From Nocardioides sp. Root240 (GTDB lineage Bacteria; Actinomycetota; Actinomycetes; Propionibacteriales; Nocardioidaceae), in contig NZ_LMIT01000013.1 in assembly GCF_001428825.1 (NCBI RefSeq), positions 364,917-428,916 on the forward strand: a stretch of DNA of 64,000 bases. Reading direction: 5' to 3'. A program made the position numbers and the translations under genes. The notes beneath the pieces are model-generated. The model ran no database searches. It was not told the origin of the DNA and saw nothing but the letters and a program-made list of their open reading frames with translations. Of this stretch, positions 19,431-25,950 are shown one piece after another; positions within the stretch are counted from its first letter, which is position 1; the number at the start of each line of letters is the position of its first letter.

Positions 19431-19879
19431 CGGCGGTCGATCTCCTGGTAGCGGCCGATCGGGACGGTGTGCTCGGCGCTGAGCCGGAAGGTCGGCGCCC
19501 CGCTGCCGAGCACGTCGGGCAGCAGCGGCAACCGCACGGCCGACGTGATGCGGACGGTGATCACGGAGGTGCCGCTGTGGCACTGGTGCGGGTACGGCGA
19601 GCAGGTCACCGTGACGCTGAGCGGCACGTCGTGCAGGCCCTGGTCGGCGAGCGTCTGGCGTGCGACCACCAGCGCCCGCCGCTCCCCCACGGCGTCGTCG
19701 GGCGCGAGGGCGTAGGCGCGCGCCGCGGCCCGTGCCGCACCGCTCACGCCGAACGAACCGCGCTGCACCTCGAACACCGACAGCACGATCCACAGCAGCG
19801 GGAGCAGGAGCAGCACGCCCATCCAGATCACCTCGACCAGGCCGCTGCCACGCTCGTCCGCGCGTCGCCGACGGCTCAC
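19427..19879 (-). CDS. TadE-like pseudopilin
   Basis: The 150-aa protein starts RRRRADERGSGLVEVIW and continues into a single hydrophobic helix (about residues 18-40), the TadE-family layout with the conserved Glu at position 5 of the helix as in type IV pilins. The extracytoplasmic part has a Cys pair (CSPYPHQC). It sits in the middle of three overlapping TadE/G-like genes, sharing ATGA junctions on both sides. Confidence 0.75.
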   Translation of the reverse strand: MSRRRRADERGSGLVEVIWMGVLLLLPLLWIVLSVFEVQRGSFGVSGAARAAARAYALAPDDAVGERRALVVARQTLADQGLHDVPLSVTVTCSPYPHQCHSGTSVITVRITSAVRLPLLPDVLGSGAPTFRLSAEHTVPIGRYQEIDRR

Positions 19880-20265
19880 CGCGGGTCCTCCACGACCGCC
19901 CGCCCAAAGACCGTGAACTCGACGGCCGGGCCGCCGAGGCCGAGCGCCGGGACCTTCGCGTGCACGCTGATCTCCACCGCCGGGGCACCGGCGACCGTGA
20001 CCCGGCGTACGTCGACGTCCTCGGCGTACCGGCCGCCCACCGACTCCGCGATCTGCTCACGCGTCCGCGCCACCCCGTCGCCGGGACTGCTGCCCGACGT
20101 CGCTGCCAGCCGGGCGCCCTCGGACGCCGCGGCCGCGAGGGTGGTGCGCACGTGCAGCACCAGCGCGACCTGCAGGATCCCGAGCACGACCGGCAGCAGG
20201 ACCACCGTGACGAGGGTGAAGTCGACGAGGGCCGAGCCGCGCTGGTCGTGGCGGCGCCTGCCCAT
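19876..20265 (-). CDS. tadE: TadE-like pseudopilin
   Basis: The product is 129 aa (MGRRRHDQRGSALVDFTLV...) with ATG at 20265. DQRGSALVDF followed by a long hydrophobic helix is the TadE signature, although the usual Glu is Asp here. The remainder, ARLAATSGSSPGDGVARTREQI, is a typical TadE region. It is the first of three TadE/G-like genes downstream of the small pilin-like gene and overlaps the next start by 4 bp. Confidence 0.8.
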   Translation of the reverse strand: MGRRRHDQRGSALVDFTLVTVVLLPVVLGILQVALVLHVRTTLAAAASEGARLAATSGSSPGDGVARTREQIAESVGGRYAEDVDVRRVTVAGAPAVEISVHAKVPALGLGGPAVEFTVFGRAVVEDPR

Positions 20266-20273
20266 CCCCTCCC

Positions 20274-20459
20274 TCACCTCACCGAGTTGAGCGCCGACTG
20301 AAGGATCGCGAGCAGCTGCGGCCGGGCGAGGCCGAAGATCGCCACGCCGAGGCCGATGGTCATCACGGTCACCAGGACCCAGCCCGGTACGTCGCCGCGC
20401 TGGTCGTGCTGGCCCGGGGCCCGCCATCGTCGGCGGAGCAGGTCGATCGGAGTGCGCAC
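20274..20459 (-). CDS. Small pilin-like membrane protein of the Tad locus
   Basis: The 61-aa protein has a basic N-terminus (RRRWRAPGQHDQRGDVPGW) and one hydrophobic helix (VLVTVMTIGLGVAIFGL), then a short C-terminal helix. Size and position between tadC and tadE genes are those of the Flp major pilin or its actinobacterial equivalent. The classical Flp motif (G-x-x-x-x-E-Y) is absent, so the assignment is positional. Confidence 0.6.
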   Translation of the reverse strand: MRTPIDLLRRRWRAPGQHDQRGDVPGWVLVTVMTIGLGVAIFGLARPQLLAILQSALNSVR

Positions 20460-20486
20460 GGTGTTTCCTTCCCGAGAGGTGCGAGG

Positions 20487-21413
20487 TCAGTAGCTGAGCG
20501 AGAGGCCGATGAATCCGGGCCAGAAGGCGAACATGACGGTGACGGGTAGGACGAGGAAGACGACGGGGACCAGCATCAGGATCTCCTTGCGCGAGGCCTG
20601 CTCGATCAGCGCGCGACGACCCGCCTCGCGGACGTCGGCGGCCTGCGCGTGCAGCACGTCGGCCAGCGGGGTGCCCCGTTCGACCGCCACCGCGATCCCG
20701 TGCGCGAAGCGCGCCACGATCGGCACCCCCGTCGTCGCCGCCAGGTGGTCGAAGGCGTCGGCGACCGGGTCGCCCGTGCGGATCCGGGCGAGCACCTCGG
20801 AGAGGTCGCGCGACAGCTCGCCGCCGCTGCGGCGCACGACCCTCCCGAGCGCCGCCACCGGGGCCTCCCCCGCGGCGACACTGAGCGCGAGGAGCTCGGC
20901 GATCGTCGGGAACTCCGCCACGATCGCGGCCTCCCGCGCGCGGACCTGCGCACTCAGCCGGTTGTCGCGCAGCAGCACGCCGAAGACGAAGGCGACGCCG
21001 CACACCACCAGCAGCGGCAGCGGGTTGCCGGGGCGGCTCCACGTGCGCAGCAGGCCGTAGGCGGCGGCGATCCCGAAGCCCGCGAGCCCCCAGAGGACCT
21101 GCTGCACGCGGAACTCGTGGACCGTCAGGTCGAGCCCGGCCCGCCCGAGGCGGCGGCGCACCGACGGGGTCCCACCGAGCACCCGCTCCACCGCGTCGGC
21201 CGCCCGGCGCAGCGCGGGGCCGAACACCGCCGCGACGACATTGCCCGGCACGACCGCCGCCGGGGCTCGCCGGGCGGGGGTCAGGTCGCGGACGTAGGGC
21301 AGCACGCGCGCCTCGAGTCGGGGGCGCCGGATCGCCGCGACCCGTGCGACGACGAGGGCCACGCCGGCCGTCGTACCGAGTCCGATGAGCCCGCCCCACA
21401 TGGCCGGGCTCAC
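20487..21413 (-). CDS. tadC: Tad/type II secretion inner-membrane protein TadC
   Basis: The protein of about 308 aa has the GspF/T2SSF fold: an N-terminal TM, a central cytoplasmic helical domain (REAAIVAEFPTIAELLALSVAAGE...) and C-terminal TMs (MLVPVVFLVLPVTVMFAFWPG). GTG 21413 overlaps the tadB stop (GTGA), while ATG 21401 is possible. With TadB it forms the platform on which the TadA ATPase acts to assemble Flp pili. Confidence 0.88.
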   Translation of the reverse strand: MSPAMWGGLIGLGTTAGVALVVARVAAIRRPRLEARVLPYVRDLTPARRAPAAVVPGNVVAAVFGPALRRAADAVERVLGGTPSVRRRLGRAGLDLTVHEFRVQQVLWGLAGFGIAAAYGLLRTWSRPGNPLPLLVVCGVAFVFGVLLRDNRLSAQVRAREAAIVAEFPTIAELLALSVAAGEAPVAALGRVVRRSGGELSRDLSEVLARIRTGDPVADAFDHLAATTGVPIVARFAHGIAVAVERGTPLADVLHAQAADVREAGRRALIEQASRKEILMLVPVVFLVLPVTVMFAFWPGFIGLSLSY

Positions 21414-22264
21414 CGGAGTACTCGGTGCTCGACGGGCAGTCGGCCGAGCCGGGTCATCAGCCGGTAGGCCACGACGCAGACGACGGCGCCGAGCGTGAGC
21501 ACCACCGCGCCGGCCGGCGACTGGTAGCGCTCGATCACGGTGCGCTGGGTGGACATGACGAGCAGCACGACCCACGGTGCGGCCACGCCGACGCGCGCGC
21601 CGTTGACCGCCCAGGACTGGCGGGCCTCGAGCTCGGAGCGGGTGCGGAGGTCGTCGCGCAGGTAGCTCGACAGGTTCCTGAGCAACCTCCCGAGCTGACC
21701 ACCGCCGACCTCGCGCGCGATCCGCAGGCCCTCGACGACGCGGTCGCCCACGGGGTCGGCCAGCCGGTCCTTGAGCCGGTCGAGGCAGTCGCCGAACCGC
21801 CCCGAGACCTGGTAGTCGAGCGCGAACGCGTCGAACGCCGGCCGCAACGGCTCCGGGCCGCGCACCGCCAGCGCCGCGACGGCGTCGGGCAACGACATCC
21901 CGGCCCGTACGGCGGAGGCGAGGTCGTCGACGGCCTCGGGCCACACCTCCGCGAGCTCCCGCTGCCGCCGGCGCGCACGACCCTTCACGACGGCGTACGG
22001 CAGGTAGCCCGCGAGGACGCCGAACACCAGCGCGACCGGCACGGCCCGCGTGGTGCCCAGGACCAGCACCGCCGCGGTGAGTCCGGCGCCGAGGCAGAGG
22101 GCGACGAGCGACCTCGGCGAGACATCGCGGAGGCCGGCCTCGGCGAGCAGCTCGCCGGTGCGACCCCTGCGTGGACGGGCCGGTCGCTCCTCGCGCGGCT
22201 GCTGGAAGGCCGACCAGACCAGCAGCAACCCGACCCCGACGCCGAGCCCGACGAGCGCCCCCAT
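21410..22264 (-). CDS. tadB: Tad/type II secretion inner-membrane protein TadB
   Basis: The 284-aa product starts at ATG 22264, two bases before the tadA stop. It has an N-terminal TM (MGALVGLGVGVGLLLVW), a central pair near 65-100 (LVALCLGAGL...), the GspF-like helical domain with WPEAVDDLASAVRAGMSLPDA, and C-terminal TMs (about 225-270). Paired with TadC; both belong to the T2SSF family. Confidence 0.88.
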   Translation of the reverse strand: MGALVGLGVGVGLLLVWSAFQQPREERPARPRRGRTGELLAEAGLRDVSPRSLVALCLGAGLTAAVLVLGTTRAVPVALVFGVLAGYLPYAVVKGRARRRQRELAEVWPEAVDDLASAVRAGMSLPDAVAALAVRGPEPLRPAFDAFALDYQVSGRFGDCLDRLKDRLADPVGDRVVEGLRIAREVGGGQLGRLLRNLSSYLRDDLRTRSELEARQSWAVNGARVGVAAPWVVLLVMSTQRTVIERYQSPAGAVVLTLGAVVCVVAYRLMTRLGRLPVEHRVLR

Positions 22265-22266
22265 GC

Positions 22267-23547
22267 TCAGCCGGCCCCGTTGAGCAGGCGGACGACGTCG
22301 GTGCCGGTGCGGTGGAAGTGCTCGAGCCGCGGCGGCAGCCCGATCCCCCGCTCCAGCCGTCCGTCGCGCCACTCGAACACGGGCTCGGTCTCGATGACGT
22401 CGCCCTCCATCCGCCCCGGCACGGCCACGATCTCGACCACCCGCCGCGCCCCCGAGGGGTCGAGCGCGAGGTGGACGACGAGGTCGACCGACGCCGCCAC
22501 GGTCGGGACGACGAAGCGGGCCGAGATGTTCTCCCCGGCCAGCAGCGGCAGCGTGCAGGCCTTGGTGAGCGCCTCGCGGGCGCTGTTGGCGTGCAAGGTG
22601 CACATCCCCGGGAGCCCGGCGTTGAGGGCCAGCAGGAGGTCGAGGCACTCCTCGGACCGGACCTCACCGACGATGATCCGGCTCGGCCGCATGCGCAGCG
22701 ACTCCTTCACGAGGTCGCGGAGCCGGATCTCACCGGTGCCCTCGAGGCCTTCCTGCCGCGTCTGGAGGGCGACCCAGTCCGGGTGCGCGAACCGGATCTC
22801 GAAGACCTCCTCGGCCGAGATCACCCGCTCCCCACCGGGGATCGCGGCCGCCAGGCAGTTGAGCATGGTCGTCTTGCCGGCCTGGGTCCCTCCGGTCACG
22901 AGGATGTTCAACCCGGCCCGCACGGACGCCTCGAGGAAGTGCGCGGCGGGGGCCGTCAGCGTGCCGAGCTCGACCAGCTCCGAGAGCCGCGTGGCACGGA
23001 CGACGAACTTGCGGATGTTGACCGCCGAGAACCCGCGCGAGATGCCCTGGAGCACGACGTGCAACCGGTGACCCGCCGGCAGCATGGCGTCGACGAACGG
23101 CCGGCTGAGGTCGATCCGCCGCCCGGTGCTCTTCAGCATCCGCTCGACGAGCTCGGTCACCTGGGCCTCGGTCAGCACCAGGTTGGTCAGCTCGTGGCGC
23201 CCCTGCCGTGCGATGAACACCCGGTCCGGGCTGTTGATCCACAGCTCCTCGACGGTCGGGTCGTCGAGGTACGGCTGCAGCGGTCCGAAGCCCGCGACCC
23301 GCGCGACCAGCTCCGCCACCAGTGCGTCGGCGTCGGCGACGGGGGCGACCACGCCGGTGAGGCTGCGCTCGTCGTGGGCGCGGACCAGGCCGGTGGCGAG
23401 GCGTCGTACGGCCGGGACCTCGTGCTGCGGGTCGATGCCGTCACGTCGTACGGCGGCGCGGAGGTCCTCGTCGAGGCGCGCGACCACGTCGTCGGACGCC
23501 GGCGCGGACCCGACGCCGGGCGGCAGGGTCGGCTGCAACAGGGCCAT
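22267..23547 (-). CDS. tadA: Tad/Flp pilus assembly ATPase TadA (CpaF)
   Basis: This secretion ATPase of 426 aa powers Flp pilus biogenesis. Walker A is GGTQAGKTT, the Asp-box region contains RFAHPDWVALQTR, Walker B is RIIVGEVR, and the His-box is MCTLHANS. The start is ATG 23547 behind GGGGGAG. It is the first gene of the operon. The TadZ/Ssd-like gene often found upstream is missing here, and no prepilin peptidase gene is nearby. Confidence 0.93.
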   Translation of the reverse strand: MALLQPTLPPGVGSAPASDDVVARLDEDLRAAVRRDGIDPQHEVPAVRRLATGLVRAHDERSLTGVVAPVADADALVAELVARVAGFGPLQPYLDDPTVEELWINSPDRVFIARQGRHELTNLVLTEAQVTELVERMLKSTGRRIDLSRPFVDAMLPAGHRLHVVLQGISRGFSAVNIRKFVVRATRLSELVELGTLTAPAAHFLEASVRAGLNILVTGGTQAGKTTMLNCLAAAIPGGERVISAEEVFEIRFAHPDWVALQTRQEGLEGTGEIRLRDLVKESLRMRPSRIIVGEVRSEECLDLLLALNAGLPGMCTLHANSAREALTKACTLPLLAGENISARFVVPTVAASVDLVVHLALDPSGARRVVEIVAVPGRMEGDVIETEPVFEWRDGRLERGIGLPPRLEHFHRTGTDVVRLLNGAG

Positions 23548-23735
23548 GGCGACTCCCCCGAGATAGGACTGCTGTGGCTGCGTGAACCGTAAGCCACACC
23601 GCGCGATTGCGGTAGGGGTGGCGCCGGCGCCCTGTGGAGGACCGCCCCCTACGCGAGAACTCTCTGCTGGACGCCCGCCCGGGGTAGGTTCACAGGACCC
23701 GAAGCCCCACCCCCCCAGCAGCGAGCGAGACCACC

Positions 23736-24368
23736 ATGCAGCCGACCGACACCCTGGACGGCATGCTCGCGTTCAACGCCAACTGGACCGGGCGCGACCG
23801 CGAGACCCTGAGCCGCGTGGCGAGCGCCGCCTCGATCACGGACTGGCGCTACTTCAAGAACGGCAACCGTCCGGGCTACTGGGGCAGCAACGCCGCGGGC
23901 GAGCGCCTGGTGTGGGTGATGGCCGGCCGGGTGCGGGTGCACGCCGACCACGCGTCGACGACCGTGCCGCTGCTGGCCGAGTCGGGCCTGGACCCCCAGC
24001 CGACCGCCACCGAGCCGTGGGCGAGCCACGAGGTCCTCCTCAGCAACGCCGGCGGGACGGGCCGGGCCCGGGGCGCCACCACGTCCAACGCCGATGCCGC
24101 CATCGCCGCGGTGCCCGTGCTGCGCGCGGCCGCACTGGCCAACCAGACCCTGACCTACGCCGAGTTCGCCGAGGCGGTCGGCACCGTCCCGCGCAACGCC
24201 GGCGCCGTCCTGAAGATCTTCATGATCAGTGGCGAGGACGCGCGTCGGGCGGCGTTCGTCGTCGACCCCGCCACGGGTGAGCCGAGCCACGGCCACACCA
24301 GTACGGCGCCCGCCGAGGCGCGGGCTGCGGCGCACCGCCTGGCCCGGCTGCTGCACGGCGACGACTGA
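23736..24368 (+). CDS. Conserved-looking protein of unknown function
   Basis: The 210-aa protein is soluble, without signal peptide or TM segments. The N-terminal half has DWRYFKNGNRPGYWGSNAAGERLVWVMAGRVRVHA; the C-terminal half has TYAEFAEAVGTVPRNAGAVLKIF and a basic, Ala-rich helix. Codon use is normal for the window. It is convergent with the AraC-type gene, with 7 bp between stops. No family was recognised from sequence. Confidence 0.65.
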   Translation: MQPTDTLDGMLAFNANWTGRDRETLSRVASAASITDWRYFKNGNRPGYWGSNAAGERLVWVMAGRVRVHADHASTTVPLLAESGLDPQPTATEPWASHEVLLSNAGGTGRARGATTSNADAAIAAVPVLRAAALANQTLTYAEFAEAVGTVPRNAGAVLKIFMISGEDARRAAFVVDPATGEPSHGHTSTAPAEARAAAHRLARLLHGDD

Positions 24369-24375
24369 GGGCTGC

Positions 24376-25359
24376 TCAAACGGCGGGAGCCGGACCGGCA
24401 CCTCGCCGCCAGTGGCTGGGCGCGACCTCGTGCTTGCGCTTGAAGGCCCGGCTGAAGGCCTCCTCCGACTCGTAGCCGACGCGCCGCGCGATCGCGGCGA
24501 CGCCGAGGTCGGACGTGGCCAGCAGGTCCTGGGCGACGTGCATCCGCCAGGCGGTGAGGTAGCGGATGGGCGGGACGCCCAGCACCGCACGGAAGTGCTC
24601 GTCGAGGACCGTCTCGGAGGAGCAGGCCAGCGCGGCCAGCTCAGCGACCGTCCACTTGTGCCCGGGGTCGCGGTGGATGCGGGCCAGGGCAGGCGCCAGG
24701 ACCGGGTCGCGGAGCGCGCGCAGGAAGCCGACGGTCGAGGCGGGCGCCTCGGCGAGGTGCAGCTTGAGCACCTCGGTGAGCAGCTGCTGGACGAGGTGCG
24801 GCGGAGTCGCGCCGTGGTCGGGGGCGTCGAGCGCGGTCTGCGACAGGGCGTAGTCGAGGCTGGCCCGGACCCAGTGCGCGGCCGGGCCGCGGGGACTCAC
24901 GACCAGCACCTTGGGCAGCGCGCGCAGCTCGGGGTCGAAGAGGACCGAGTCCGGGACGAGGTAGCCGCACACGACGTGGGTGAGCGCGCCGCCGCGACCG
25001 TGCTCGATGAAGGGCATCGAGGTCCAGGGCGGCGGCGGGACGAGCGCGAGGGCCTCGACCACCTCGGCGTCCTCGGTGCCGCCCATGACGTGCGGGTCGC
25101 CGTACGGCAGCACGATCACGTCGCCCTCGTCGGCCCAGTGGCGGTCGCCGTCGACCTCGATCCAGCACCGCCCTGCGGCGACGACGTGGAACGGGACGAT
25201 CCGCCGGGCGTGCGGGGCGAGCACGCGGCCCAGGTCGGCGTTGGGCGCGGAGCGGTAGGCCCAGCCCTCGGTGTACTGCGCGTGCAGGAAGATCGCGCCC
25301 TGCAGCCGGAGCTGCGCGAGGGCGTCGTCCAGCCCCGCGGCGGGGTCACGATCATCCAT
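24376..25359 (-). CDS. AraC-family transcriptional regulator with cupin domain
   Basis: The 327-aa protein starting at ATG 25359 has an N-terminal cupin-type ligand domain (about 15-200, PFHVVAAGRCWIEVDG...DEGDVIVLPYGDPHVM). Its C-terminal double helix-turn-helix (about 225-320) carries LACSSETVLDEHFRAVLG and GYESEEAFSRAFKRKHEVAPSHWRRG, the AraC/XylS signature. It is divergent from the DUF4242 gene with 85 bp between starts, so it probably controls that promoter. Ligand unknown. Confidence 0.88.
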   Translation of the reverse strand: MDDRDPAAGLDDALAQLRLQGAIFLHAQYTEGWAYRSAPNADLGRVLAPHARRIVPFHVVAAGRCWIEVDGDRHWADEGDVIVLPYGDPHVMGGTEDAEVVEALALVPPPPWTSMPFIEHGRGGALTHVVCGYLVPDSVLFDPELRALPKVLVVSPRGPAAHWVRASLDYALSQTALDAPDHGATPPHLVQQLLTEVLKLHLAEAPASTVGFLRALRDPVLAPALARIHRDPGHKWTVAELAALACSSETVLDEHFRAVLGVPPIRYLTAWRMHVAQDLLATSDLGVAAIARRVGYESEEAFSRAFKRKHEVAPSHWRRGAGPAPAV

Positions 25360-25444
25360 CGCGGCCCCTCGGTCATGGTCGGTGTGCGACGGGGGCACGA
25401 GGCTGAGTGTGACAGCAAGAGCCACCACCCGACAGGAGAAGACG

Positions 25445-25699
25445 ATGCCCCTCTTCATGGACGTCCACGAGACGATGCCCGACGGCGCCACCGCCGCCGA
25501 CGTGGCCGGCGCCCACGCCGAGGACCTGAAGGTCCAGGCGCAGTACGGCGTCGAGTACAAGAGCTACTGGGTCGACGAGACCAACGGCAAGATCTTCTGC
25601 CTGGTCGAGGCCCCGGACGCCGAGACCGCGGCCCGCGTGCACCGCGAGGCGCACGGCCTCGAGGCCGACCACATCTACCCGGTGGTCGTCGGCTCCTGA
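25445..25699 (+). CDS. DUF4242 (nickel-binding-like) small protein
   Basis: The 84-aa protein has repeated beta-alpha-beta elements (MDVHETMPDGATAADVAGAH; CLVEAPDAETAARVHREAHG; HIYPVV) that match DUF4242, the family of the Streptomyces nickel-binding protein SCO4226. Candidate ligands His8, His67 or His75 and Cys are present. AGGAGA lies 7 bases before ATG 25445. It is divergent from an AraC-type gene. Metal identity is inferred from family knowledge only. Confidence 0.78.
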   Translation: MPLFMDVHETMPDGATAADVAGAHAEDLKVQAQYGVEYKSYWVDETNGKIFCLVEAPDAETAARVHREAHGLEADHIYPVVVGS

Positions 25700-25724
25700 G
25701 CCTCCGGGCTGCGATCATGACGGC

Positions 25725-25922
25725 ATGAGTCCCGCCCGTGACGCCCTCGACCGCTGGATCGCGTCCGGCGGCCAGTGGGACGTCGTGGCGGAGCAGGGCG
25801 ACCGGGTGACGGTCGCCCTGTGCACGTGCGGGGGCGGCGAGGAGATGGACCGCGTCGTGCTGGACCGCGCCGAGCTGCCGATCCTCGACCAAAGGCCTGC
25901 ACCGCCCGGGCGTCCCCTCTAG
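25725..25922 (+). CDS. Small acidic protein of unknown function
   Basis: The 65-aa product (ALDRWIASGGQWDVVAEQGD...) contains CTCGGGEEMDR, a possible metal-binding Cys pair. G/C-rich third positions support coding. It begins 25 bp after the DUF4242 gene and ends 28 bp before the SARP regulator, in the same orientation, so co-transcription is likely. Confidence 0.55.
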   Translation: MSPARDALDRWIASGGQWDVVAEQGDRVTVALCTCGGGEEMDRVVLDRAELPILDQRPAPPGRPL

Positions 25923-25950
25923 CCTTGGCCGGGTGTCCGGAGGCGATCAG

